The position numbers and the translations under genes were made by a program. Below, one piece after another: positions 1 to 8,736 of a DNA stretch of 38,970 nt (position 1 is its first letter; the number at the start of each line of letters is the position of its first letter). This DNA is from Chara braunii. Its lineage: Eukaryota; Streptophyta; Charophyceae; Charales; Characeae. Under the pieces are notes generated by a model. That model searched no databases and was not told where the DNA came from. It worked only from the letters and a program-made list of their open reading frames with translations. Location of the stretch: the NCBI GenBank assembly GCA_003427395.1, contig BFEA01000322.1:653276-692245 (forward strand), written 5' to 3'.

Positions 1-18
1 GGGGGGGGCGGCACGGGC

Positions 19-32
19 GTGTGTGTGTGTGT
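19..32. repeat. Short (GT)n microsatellite
   Basis: Alternating GT run near the window start, preceded by a run of eight G. No coding sequence is associated. Confidence 0.8.
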
Positions 33-600
33 AATGGGTGTGTATAACACGGCAGCTCCATAATCATGGGGAACCAGACCATCCTTCAGTCCAAACGTAG
101 CATCACGTAGTGTTAGCTGCAGGCTTAACATAGCACAGGTTAGGGGGAAGGCCCGGAAGGGTTATCCCATAGTCATCAACTCCATAGGAAAGTGGAGGAT
201 TAATTAGGGGGGAGCATATTAGGGTGTTAGGAAGAGCGGGGAGCAACGATGGCATAACCATCAAGGTTGGTGTACTGACCAACAGTGGAGGGATGACACA
301 TCCCTTCATACTCTCTTTGGCGCTTGCTCTCGTCAAGGCTCATTGGAAGGTTAGAAGCTCCCATGCGCCAGGCTAAGATACCCATGGAATACCACGATGC
401 GAAGGCCGTTAAGGCAAAACACAGTGAGGCAGATGATGGCGAGGTAACAAGGCACTGGACAACAAGAGGTTGCAAGTCACATAGGGTGGAGGACATGGGG
501 GAGGAGGGCAGACAGGTAACCAACACAAAGCAAGAAGCGAAAAAGGCACAAATACTGATACCAAGTTGGAAAAACGGAGAGCGAAAAAAATAAAATAAAC
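33..600. other. No gene recognised
   Basis: Both strands carry short open frames (up to about 126 codons) that overlap each other, begin at arbitrary codons and show no recognisable domain. I see no gene or structured repeat here. It may be part of the element that carries the hammerhead-like core just downstream, but its borders are not visible. Confidence 0.4.
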
Positions 601-617
601 AAACGCTGGTGATGACA

Positions 618-650
618 GACTGTTTCGTCGGAGTTGCACCGACTCATCAG
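618..650 (-). ncRNA. Hammerhead-ribozyme-like core
   Basis: Read on the minus strand from 650 down, the sequence gives CTGATGA (650-644), a 5-bp stem II GTCGG/CCGAC (643-639 with 631-627) closed by a 7-nt loop, then GAAA (626-623), a minimal stem III (AC/GT) and a GTC cleavage triplet ending at 618. These are all the invariant core elements of a hammerhead, in order. A very short stem III is known from hammerheads of Penelope-like elements and retrozymes, which act as dimers. I cannot find a convincing stem I: the nucleotides before CTGATGA do not pair with those after the cleavage C. It is therefore a candidate or a decayed ribozyme, not a demonstrated one. A related core lies at 26055-26096. 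Confidence 0.5.
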
Positions 651-840
651 GAGGCTGAACCCTCGACAATCTGCGGAATCCCCGTATTTGATGGTTTGGG
701 TCATGAACCCTTTGACCCATGTTGAAGGCAGACTGTCCCCAAGCGGGACATAGCAGTGGGCAGCAACCCTGTTGAGCACCAGGCAACATAGTAGAGGCAA
801 CTCAACTGCTTATCACCAAAGACGACTGCAAGGAATGACA

Positions 841-1145
841 GGGCAAGTGGACGAGCAGCTCGGCAACCGTGCGGTGCAGCGCAAGGCAACATCAGCAAGG
901 CACGCAAGCAAGTGAGGGACGCGGAAGGCCAACAGGGCAAGCAGACGAGCAGCTCAGCAACCGTGCAGTGAAGCACAAGGCACCAACAACAAGGCAACCA
1001 AACTACAAGGCATGCATGCAAAGGACACTGAAGGCCGACAGGGCACACGGACAAGCAGCTCAACAACCGTGCAGCGAAGCGCGAGGCACCACCACAAGGC
1101 TACCAAACCACCACGCACACAAGCAAAAGACACGGGAGGCACGAA
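841..1145. repeat. Imperfect tandem repeat, ~94-106 bp, three copies
   Basis: The motif ACGAGCAGCT..CAACCGTGC recurs at 851, 945 and 1051 with similar downstream sequence (GAAGGCCAACAGGGCA-like) in each unit. The 206-codon open frame on the plus strand across this block is a by-product of the repeat and has no domain. Confidence 0.7.
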
Positions 1146-1412
1146 CCGCAGGTAAGCGGCAAGGCAGCAGAGCAGCGAGGACGACCTGCAAAGCAAGCGG
1201 CATGGGCAGCAACACCGTGGCAGAGCGCAGACAAAACAGTCTACACATCCAACACGGAGCAAAGCAGCACATGACCTACTCACATCACGATAGGAACCCG
1301 CAGACTGTTGGTTCCCACCACCCGCTGAGCCAGGGGGACACTCCGACGACCATCCGTCATCACCGACAGGCAACACAGACATCCCGAATCGAGCAGCCCC
1401 CTAAGAGTGCAG

Positions 1413-1606
1413 TTGGCACTCCAAACGAGGAACCACCGACTGTTTGGCACTACTTAAGGGTGCTGAATTGGGCACACAAAAAGACTTAGAAAAAATCAAG
1501 GGGAGGACATACAACAAAAGGAGGACCAACAACATTCGAGGAACCACCGACTTAGAAAAAATCAACGGGAGGACATACTCCAAACGAGGAACCACCGACT
1601 GTTTGA
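1413..1606. repeat. Interspersed short direct repeats
   Basis: The motif CGAGGAACCACCGACT recurs at 1426, 1537 and 1585, and a second motif around TTAGAAAAAATCAA plus GGGAGGACATAC recurs near 1486 and 1553. The two alternate, indicating local duplication. Confidence 0.7.
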
Positions 1607-1608
1607 CA

Positions 1609-1610
<2 letters not shown>

Positions 1611-1664
<54 letters not shown>

Positions 1665-1699
1665 CACTGTGTGTGTGTGTGTGTGTGTATGTGTGTGTC
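1611..1699. repeat. (GT)n microsatellite
   Basis: About 90 bp of GT repeats interrupted by GACACT near 1663 and by one A. Open frames across it encode only Cys-Val or His-Thr runs. Confidence 0.95.
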
Positions 1700-1731
1700 G
1701 GGGGGAGGGTTGGGAGGACCTCCCCCACCAA

Positions 1732-1752
1732 TCAATTAATCAATCAGTCAAT

Positions 1753-1792
<40 letters not shown>
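1732..1792. repeat. (AATC)n microsatellite
   Basis: Tetranucleotide AATC/TCAA array with a few substitutions, running directly into a T/C-rich tract (1793-1826). Confidence 0.9.
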
Positions 1793-1793
<1 letters not shown>

Positions 1794-2258
1794 TTTCTTT
1801 TCTTTTTTTTTTCTTTTTTTTTTTTCCACACACCAAAAACAACCCCCCCGAAAGTTTTTTCAACGGGGTAGGGCGAGGGTCCCAGAACCCCAATCCGCAA
1901 CCTCGACCCCCAACCCCCTCTCCCCTCGGCCGCTGTGGGCCGCAGCATTCTGCGGTCGCCGTGGTCATGCCTCGCGGCCGCGGCCGCAGTCCACGGTCGT
2001 GCCCACGGTGACCGTGGGCACTGGGGATTCATAGCCCGGGATTCCACGGGAAACAAAAAAGGCCGGTCCATCATCAGTTCCACGGCCAGTACCGGTACAG
2101 GCCTTTTTCTTGGCCTTATTCTCTTGGGCTGAGTTTACCTGCATCTGAGCATTTGAGCCCAAGCAGGCCAACAGGTCGTAGGCCACTTTAACGTAAAAAA
2201 CCGATATTTCTGCTGCTATTCATCAGGAAAAAGGCTGGGCTGCTACCTAACCTGTTTG
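1793..2258. other. Pyrimidine tract and GC-rich palindromic spacer, no gene
   Basis: A T/C tract (1793-1826) is followed by a GC-rich stretch. It contains the 14-bp palindrome GCGGCCGCGGCCGC (1974-1987) and further short inverted repeats of the CACGGTGACCGTG type. No open frame here resembles a protein. Confidence 0.5.
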
Positions 2259-2261
2259 TTT

Positions 2262-2713
2262 GGGGCTTGCCACACAGGCTTTCAAAACGTGCAAAATCGG
2301 CGCCATGTCTTCACCAAACAGCCTTTCAAAGCAAATTTTCCGAAAAAGTTTTAAAAGGTGTCAGATTGGCCGACGTCGAAAGTCATTTCTAAGAGATGAG
2401 ATCCCCCCACCTGTCACGAGCGTTTCCTCGAAAGACCTCGAGTGGTCTTGTGAAAAGGCCCACTCGAAACGGTTGATTGGCAAAAAAGGAAAAAAAGGGG
2501 CGCTCTACATGCACAAAAGACAAAAATTATGGTGGTGTATCTTTCCATGTTCAAGGGCAATGGAGCCAGGCCCTAATGTCCATATAGAAAGGCCACAGTG
2601 TTTCCAAAGTCTGTGTGGCCAGGGGGGGGGTTCCTTTCTACAAGCAGCCTTTCAAAAAAAGTCTGACGCCTTTCGGAAAAGGACTTCATTCGAAAGGCTG
2701 TGCGGTGAGCCCC
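2262..2713. mobile_element. TIR element (MITE), ~452 bp, TSD TTT
   Basis: The left end is GGGGCTTGCCACACAGGCTT (2262 on). The right end, complemented, is GGGGCTCACCGCACAGCCTT (ending 2713), an imperfect terminal inverted repeat of about 22 bp. Both ends are flanked by TTT (2259-2261, 2714-2716). The interior has no transposase, so it is non-autonomous. The G-rich TIR and 3-bp target duplication recall PIF/Harbinger elements, although TTT is not the classic TTA/TAA target. Similar ends occur in the elements at 4312 and 22717. Confidence 0.7.
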
Positions 2714-3509
2714 TTTGTCCTGATAGTCGTGCAGACCGGTATTTTTGCTACGATTAGGGCATGATCCCACTTCTTTCCATTTTCGTAAGAATGCAAAAGT
2801 GCCGCGAAAGGTGGAGCAGCGCACGGAACGTGAAAGAAAAACGCGACCCCACATGCCCTACTTCTGCAGGACTTTTCCTAATGGAGCGGCACTATCTTGT
2901 GGCGCCTCAAAGATCCAATGGCCTGCACATCAGGGAAAAAAAGAAGGAAGAAAAAAACAAAGGCACCTTCTTTCACGGTGCAGGGTAGGGGGTGGCGTCT
3001 TTTGATTTTTGAAAGAACTACCGGTCCTCAAATAGTGCTCGCACTGCCACGTATTACCGCCTTCCCCCAAACATAACGCACATGTGTTGTAAACGAATAC
3101 AGCGCATACCTTGCGTTGTATTCGTTTACAATGCATAAGCGTTATGTTCGAGTGAGCGAGACCAACTTTACCTGCACAAGCGGGTCAGGTCCAGGCTCAG
3201 TAGGCTCAGTTCTAGACCATGGTTAGGGGCCTGAGAGCCTTGGCAAAAAAGTAAAAGTAAGGTAGCGATGTACCTTTCCATGTTCTGGGTTGAGTTTCAT
3301 TCCTTTCCCCTACTTGGGCCCTTGCTCCACTGCTCAGTAAGTGCACAAAATGAGAATCAATCTTCCGCAAGAACGTGGACAAATACAACCCCTTTCTTTT
3401 TTGTCTCGGTGACCATGGTAGTGCAGAGAGGCCTTGGTGAGTGGTTTTCTTATTTTTCCACTTTCTTGGCCGCGCCACACTCTTGGCTGTCAGAAGCACC
3501 TTCGTGCAT

Positions 3510-3581
3510 GGAGAGAGAGGGAGAGAGAGAGAGAGAGAGCAGCTTGTCGGTGACAGGGAGGGCAATTTTTTGCCAACAGCA

Positions 3582-3647
<66 letters not shown>

Positions 3648-3649
3648 CG
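3510..3649. repeat. (GA)n microsatellite inside copy A
   Basis: Two GA tracts (3510-3539 and about 3583-3649) are separated by 45 bp of unique sequence. The array sits at the same place as the compound CA/TA/GA array of copy B (17814-18060). Repeats of Arg-Glu or Leu-Ser in the open frames are artefacts. Confidence 0.9.
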
Positions 3650-3774
3650 CTATGCCCAAGGCCAAAACACAACACATCTGTGATTACGGGCCTGCATGGG
3701 CCGGTCCCGTTCACCAGGGCAAGAACGAAGCAGGCATTGACGTTGGTGGGGGAGAGGGGGGAGGGGGAGGGGGG

Positions 3775-4075
3775 TTATATTCGAATACAAAAATTTTCTC
3801 TTCGTGAAATTCAATTATAACGCATGTGTTTTATTCTAAGTGCCCTTGTATTGAAAGAAAAGGGAACTTTCCAAAAACCGGTCATTTAAAACTCGAATAC
3901 AACGCATATAGGGGAGGAGGGGAGGAAGTTTATATTTGAATACAACAATTTTCTCTTCGTGAAATTCAAATATACCGCATCCATTATATTCGAAGTGCCC
4001 TTGTATTCCAAAAAAAGGGTCTAACTTTCCGAGAACCGTTTTTTCTGGAAAACTCGAATACAACACATATGGGTT
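3775..4075. repeat. Duplicated right arm of copy A
   Basis: Two successive units of about 140 bp (about 3775-3912 and 3930-4075) share the landmarks TTTTCTCTTCGTGAAATTCA, AGTGCCCTTGTATT, ACTTTCC and AACTCGAATACAAC. Copy B has only one such unit, so this is a duplication within copy A. Confidence 0.8.
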
Positions 4076-4311
4076 ATGTTCGGGCCAAGACTGTGGGCTG
4101 CTTCCACTTCTTCGAAAAAACAGGGCCACCTCCGGCTCTCGAGGAAAGAGGTGAGATCCCAAAATTTACCAAAAATACCCCTCCTATAAGAAGTGGGATC
4201 AGGCCCTTAGTTACCAAAAACAATTTGCCCTATTCAGTATAACTCACTTCTTTGTGCGGGGAAAAAGAAAAAAACAAGCTTGGCTCTGTCTTCAAGTTGT
4301 TCGCGCTCTCA

Positions 4312-4686
4312 GAGGCTTGCCACACGGGCTGTCAAATTTTTCATAGCTACACAGACTTTCGCAGAATTGCCCTCAACAAAAATTCAACAGGTGTCAGAAT
4401 GGTACTCTCGACAGCCACCGTCCCCCATTCGTTTCCTCCCCCCTGCAGGAGACGGAAATTCGAAAGTGTCCCACCTGCCTTTCGAGAATTGCATTCAGAT
4501 TTGCATTGTCAGGGACTGTTCCGTGACGGCCGTGCCCTGTAGAAAGGTGGAGTCCATTTGGCCGTGACCGAAAACCTTGTCCCTCGACAGCCTGTGCGGG
4601 GAAGGGGGGGTAAACTGTTGACCGCCGACTTTCGATTTTTTTCTGACAGCTGTCAAAGAGTTTCGACAGCCTGCGTGGCGACCCTC
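4312..4686. mobile_element. TIR element (MITE), ~375 bp, TSD TCA
   Basis: The left end GAGGCTTGCCACACGGGCTG (4312 on) matches the complemented right end GAGGGTCGCCACGCAGGCTG (ending 4686) at most positions. TCA is duplicated on both sides (4309-4311, 4687-4689). The ends resemble those of the 2262 and 22717 elements. The overlapping open frames are non-homologous shadows. Confidence 0.65.
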
Positions 4687-4703
4687 TCAGCCCCCAAACA
4701 CGG

Positions 4704-4809
4704 CCAGTGTTCGCTACTACCGACAACACCGAGATCTGTCTGACAAGATTCACGGACAGTGTACACTACTACCAACAACACCGATATCTGCCTGTCAAGG
4801 CTCACGTGC
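4704..4809. repeat. Direct repeat, two ~53 bp units
   Basis: CAGTGT..CTACTACC..CAACACCGA.ATCTG.CTG.CAAG occurs at 4704 and again at 4757 with a few substitutions. Confidence 0.7.
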
Positions 4810-4843
4810 TCCAAGCTCAACAGAAAAATTACCCTTTTCGCCC

Positions 4844-4930
4844 CGAATAGAAGATATGGACATCCGAATAGAACACATGGACTGAACAGAAGATATGGGC
4901 AACCGAATAGAGGGTGTGTAGAACCAAATA
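4844..4930. repeat. Minisatellite of ~20-21 bp units
   Basis: Four diverged units are built on CGAATAGAAGATATGG. A related pair of GGTT(G/A)AAGGCAT motifs follows to about 4975. Confidence 0.7.
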
Positions 4931-4989
4931 GAAGGCAATGGTTGAAGGCATAAGCATGGTTAAAGGCATTGGCCATCGACCACACCCAT

Positions 4990-5610
4990 GCCTTGCCTTC
5001 TACTCGGAAGACGAGGATAGGCTGCGCCCGATTTCTGAACCTGGTCCAGTTTTCGAGTCATTTTGAGTCCGTAAATGCGATGGACCGCGCACTGATGATC
5101 ACTTTCCTTGACTGCAGTACTCTTCAACGGAATCATCACAACGGCATAGAGACGACATTTCCCACGAAAAAAAAAGAAGGATCCAAGACACGGCGTAGAT
5201 GAGCACGATGTGCACAAGAAACAGGAACATTTCAAAAATCAGGGAAGAGGGGGGGGGGTGGAGAACGAAAGAAACGAAAAAAACAGGCAGGAGGCGCACA
5301 AGGACAACACCGAAGAATAGAAAGGGGAAGAAGCAGAACAAAAAACAGGACGAGGACCAAAAGGAAAGGGAAGCCGCAAAGTCGGAGAAAGATAAGTGGG
5401 GATGCAAATATACCAAATAAATCATCTCCAAGTCGATCGATCACCAAGGGAAACGACACATGGAGCCGTCCTCCACTGAAATATACCAACTTTGATAGAC
5501 CTAATTGAGCAGTAAAACATGGGCAAAAAGCCCATCCCAACTTAATAACAGCGAAAGTAGTCTTGCGTCTGTCTACAGAGAAACCACAGATAATAACTAG
5601 CAGCTCATCA
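4990..5610. other. No gene recognised; purine-rich stretch
   Basis: The plus strand is strongly A/G-rich between about 5160 and 5400, which produces Lys/Arg-rich open frames on plus and Phe/Leu-rich ones on minus. No domain, repeat or splice pattern is convincing. Confidence 0.4.
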
Positions 5611-5617
5611 GCAGCCA

Positions 5618-5860
5618 AGCCACTCAGGTGGCCCACAAATAGGCCGACCAGGTACTGGGATTCCCGATATCGACCAGACGAGGGTCCACGAAACGATGAT
5701 CTCTACACCATCCGCACATTACTAGTCGCATAAAAGCGGCACATTCTATAGAGCAATAAAGAAAAACGATAGTAAGTAACAGCCCCGCCAATCCACCCAC
5801 GTGGCTCACCGACCGGCTATTGCGGATCCCGATCTCGACCCGATCAGGTCAACAAACCGA
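5618..5860. repeat. Diverged direct repeat
   Basis: A block with CCACTCAGGTGGC, GGGATTCCCGATATCGACC and GATGATCT (from 5618) is echoed by CCACCCACGTGGC, GGATCCCGATCTCGACC and GACGATCT (from 5793). They are old tandem copies about 170 bp apart. Confidence 0.5.
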
Positions 5861-6248
5861 CGATCTGTACCCATCAGAAGACACTTCCCGAGGCATAGAG
5901 CCCAGCCGCTACTACCACATGGATCTTTCAAAAAAAAATAATAATAAATAAATAATTCGGAGGGTCATTTGCTATATATGCAGACTGAAAGTTGCCGAAG
6001 TCAAACTGCCGTTCAACCAAAGAAGAAACAAACCATATTACATAAGAGTCTGATAAGACACCATTACTCCTCTTGTCAGTGTGACACCTGTAAAGCAACT
6101 TCAATCCGCGCCGCAACGACGCCAGGACATCCGGCATGCCTGCATCGCCGGGCTCCAAATTTACAGTACCACCTCCCTCTGAACCACTTTTTCGACACTC
6201 CACCACTCCCACTTGAGAACCTGCGCGCGACCAAGTCACTCAAATTCA

Positions 6249-6593
6249 CATCGGTTAACCTGTAACCGACCTACATAAGCAAACGTAACCAGGTCCTGTG
6301 AACCGCAATCACTGGTCATTCCTCGATTTATGCGTGTCATTCCTACTTGCGCAGGGGCCATGCTAATCTTTATTCTCTGTATCATTCCGATTTCAGACGG
6401 ATGTCCCGAAAGACAACCGCAATTCGGATGAGGCGTGGATCAGCGGACCCATCGCTCAGAGATGAGCCTCAGCGGAACTGCAAGCACTGGCACTTCGAAT
6501 ATAACCTGCAATTTTTTTCACATCGGTTAAAACGTGTAACCGCCGACATCACTAACCAGACGTAACCAGGTCTTCTGAACTGCAATCACTTGG
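6249..6593. repeat. Direct repeats flanking the U6-like sequence
   Basis: A segment with CACATCGGTTAA, GTAACCGAC, ACGTAACCAGGTC and GCAATCACT occurs at 6249-6313 and again at 6520-6593. The two copies are about 271 bp apart and bracket the U6-like sequence. This could be a tandem duplication or the repeated ends of a small element that captured U6. Confidence 0.65.
6314..6414 (-). pseudogene. U6 snRNA-like sequence, probable pseudogene
   Basis: U6 snRNA is the catalytic RNA of the spliceosome. On the minus strand, reading down from 6414, the sequence runs through a 5' stem-loop (GTCTTTCGGGACATCCG), the ACAGAGA box (6380-6374), AAGATTAGCATGGCCCC with the AGC triad, CTGCGCAAG, TGACACGCA and AAATCGAG, in U6 order. 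The length, about 101 nt, fits the family. It departs from the canonical RNA by about 4 extra nt between ACAGAGA and the AGC triad and about 4 extra nt in the internal stem-loop. No T-run (Pol III terminator) follows the 3' end, and I see no TATA box at the usual distance upstream. It lies between direct repeats. A decayed copy is most likely; a functional variant cannot be excluded from sequence alone. Confidence 0.8.
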
Positions 6594-6814
6594 AACAGAA
6601 ATAATGAGGCTAAGCAATCCCGCATTTGACTGACCTAAATACCCCTCCACTGCTAAAAAATCAACCTCTGATTTAACAACATCCTTCACCCTGACCTCGC
6701 TGCTATTCAGAACAGTTGATCGCATTGTCTCCGTTTAACTTAATGATGCAATCCACATACTAACCAACCAACGTAGTCATAAACTAATAGAATTCTAGCA
6801 AGGCAATATAATCA

Positions 6815-6872
6815 ACAAACCCCTCCCTTTCGGACAAACCCCTCACTTTCGGACAAACCCCTCACTTTCCGA
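6815..6872. repeat. 19-bp minisatellite, three units
   Basis: Three units of ACAAACCCCTCACTTTCGG (first with C for A, last with a changed end) start at 6815, 6834 and 6853. Confidence 0.85.
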
Positions 6873-7167
6873 ATAAAAATGAGGTGTAAGCGGATTTTTT
6901 TTTTTTTCTTTCAAGGGGAAGCGGGTCTGGACGAGAACCTGCCGAATACATAGTCATAGAATTCTACCAAGCCGACAAAAATTTTGACCGAACTGGCAAA
7001 AATCCCCGTACGTTGCAACTGCAGTTACTGCACACAGCAAATACTAAATTAATATTTTGTACATCTCAAGATCGGATTTTCCTTCAAGCATGGGTGGGAT
7101 CCCTCACCCAACGAGAACCCGAGTTCGATTTACCCCACACCATGTGTCTCGCCTCCAGACTAGAGAC

Positions 7168-7545
7168 CTACAGTAGTAGAAGCATGTGTAAACCAGCAAC
7201 AAGGACAACCACTCCAGCAATGCTCGCTAAGGTCGGTTTCATTATAGCCCCCGCCCCGCCATCAATGGGCCGAAGAACCTTCTCACCTGGTTGTAGCGCG
7301 GTTTTATTCTGAGGAGTTGAACCTGCGTCGGTCGGCTGTACAACAGCTGGTGACTCGTTCGAGGGTGAGGGACTTGACCCCGGAGAGGCTCTCTCACCTG
7401 TGACAGCTGTAGAAGAAGGCGGGGCGGACGGTGCCGCCGGAACATCCTCAGCAAGCGTTGGCCCAAGGAAACACATGTGCAAGGAGACGATCACGCAGCA
7501 ACAGAAAGACAACCACGTAACCGAATGCATCGTCATCATCACCAT
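7168..7545 (-). CDS. Probable GPI-anchored arabinogalactan-type protein
   Basis: This 125-residue open frame has the full layout of a small classical arabinogalactan protein, a hydroxyproline-O-glycosylated cell-surface protein. Residues 1-31 form a signal peptide with a hydrophobic core (SVTWLSFCCCVIVSL), with likely cleavage after LA before EDVPAAPSAPP. Residues 32-90 are rich in Pro, Ala, Ser and Thr with AP, SP and PS pairs. Two N-glycosylation sequons (NES, NKT) are present. The C terminus has a small-residue DGGAGA stretch as a possible GPI omega site, then a hydrophobic tail ending LHMLLLL. The frame is open upstream to 7704, but the Met at 7545 places the signal peptide at the N terminus, so I chose it. 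No homology search was possible. The assignment rests on architecture and composition. Confidence 0.65.
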   Translation of the reverse strand: MVMMTMHSVTWLSFCCCVIVSLHMCFLGPTLAEDVPAAPSAPPSSTAVTGERASPGSSPSPSNESPAVVQPTDAGSTPQNKTALQPGEKVLRPIDGGAGAIMKPTLASIAGVVVLVAGLHMLLLL

Positions 7546-8088
7546 CGTGATGAAATCGCGAGCTCTTGTAGTTGATGCTACCACGGACGAATCACTAGAA
7601 GTTACGTGGGGAACACACGGAACTTTGCAAATGAGGCTCACCGACCTCTCGAGACGAAACGATTGCAAAATAGGAGTGCCGTAGAAATGAGCAAAGTGCT
7701 TCAAGAGTGGATCGTCAAGTGTGAATCTCAGCTCAGCACACGGAGTACGCCTGCGGGCCGCAAATCTCAGCCACTAGGAAAAAGACGATGAAACGAGGTA
7801 TGCGCCCTCCACCGATTCTCTCCACACCCTTCTCACGTCCTTCAGCTGCACTCACTGCAGGAGTTGCCTGCGGAAACGAGACAGAATATCCACGTTGTCA
7901 ATTGGGTGTGGGAGAAGAACCATCAGTACATATCGATGACAACGCCCCCATCCACCAATAAGAACGCTTCCACTGCATCTGTGTTACATAGGGAAGGAGA
8001 CGAACATAGGTGAACGCGCACTCGAGGAAAGACACAAGACAAAATAGGCATAAGAAGGCTTCCTCGTTCATGAAAAAGATGGTCATCA

Positions 8089-8090
<2 letters not shown>

Positions 8091-8153
<63 letters not shown>
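8091..8153. repeat. (GA)n microsatellite
   Basis: About 60 bp of GA repeats with one AAAGA interruption. Confidence 0.95.
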
Positions 8154-8484
8154 GGGCAAACAAGAGTATCAGACACGAGCAGACCGATAGACAACCACAC
8201 CGAAAAAGCAACGATAAGCAGCATACAGACCCGACTCGTCAGAAAAAGCAGCGATGGGCCATATACGGATCGTCAGAAAAGTGCAGGGAAGCTACAGGCT
8301 AGGTAGATGGTGGGAAAGAGAGATTCACCTTGGCAAACTACGAAACGGGACCGCTCGCCAAATTCAGAGCTGAGACCAGAAACCCCACTGGAGGTGGGCA
8401 GCTTCTCAAGCAGGAATGCGTCAGGCACGAGGCTACCCGTCCACCTGTTGCATGCGCCCTGGCTACTTCGCGGCTACGGACAGA

Positions 8485-8725
8485 GGGCCTCGCCACACCA
8501 CTCTTGAAAACTCGTTTTCAAAAGTTGGTGCATCGCCACACAGCCTCTCGAAACTTAGGGCAGTCAAGCGCTGTCAGAGCAGCTCTTGAAACCCTTTCAA
8601 GAGTAGCTCTCGAAAGATGGGAAACCCCAGCTTGCAACTCGTGCGTTTTCAAGCGTCCTCGGCCGAACCTTTGAGTGACTTTCGATTTTTGATAGTTGTC
8701 AGGCCGTTATCCTGACGCCATTCGG
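8485..8725. mobile_element. MITE remnant with one recognisable end
   Basis: GGGCCTCGCCACACCACTCT at 8485 matches the terminus of the 22717 element, and further GCCACACAGCCTCTCGAAA and CTCTCGAAA motifs of the same family follow. No inverted copy of the end is found before the retroelement that begins near 8725. The right end was probably lost or replaced there. Confidence 0.5.
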
Positions 8726-8736
8726 AAAAAACAAAG

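Larger units (their letters stand above)
3054..4096. mobile_element. Nested ~1.04 kb TIR element, copy A
   Basis: This is homologous along its length to the element at 17361-18368. Shared parts include the left terminus (TTACCGCCTTCCCCC here), the palindromic block with GTAAACGAATACA and GCGTTATGTTC, a central unique region, a (GA)n tract, and the right arm ending near 4096. A TA dinucleotide precedes the left end (3052-3053), but the right end has mutated and lacks a matching TA. Copy A has a second right arm relative to copy B (see 3775-4075). There is no transposase. It is inserted inside the MITE 2757-4206. Confidence 0.75.
2757..4206. mobile_element. Harbinger-like MITE with TSD TTA, interrupted by a nested element
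   Basis: The termini read GGGCATGATCCCACTTCTT from 2757 and, complemented from 4206, GGGCCTGATCCCACTTCTT: 18 of 19 identical. Direct TTA duplications flank both ends (2754-2756, 4207-4209). A TTA target and a GGGCC-type terminus are typical of PIF/Harbinger and Tourist-like MITEs. Without the nested element at 3054-4096 this MITE is only about 407 bp and has no coding capacity. The nesting order shows that the TTA element inserted first. Confidence 0.8.

Noticed and set aside
1613-2011. Cys-Val-rich open frames
   Set aside because: They arise from the GT and AATC microsatellites.
3450-3714. Ser-Leu or Arg-Glu repeat proteins on both strands (also near 8000, 18000, 20800)
   Set aside because: They are translations of GA/TC microsatellites with no independent coding evidence.
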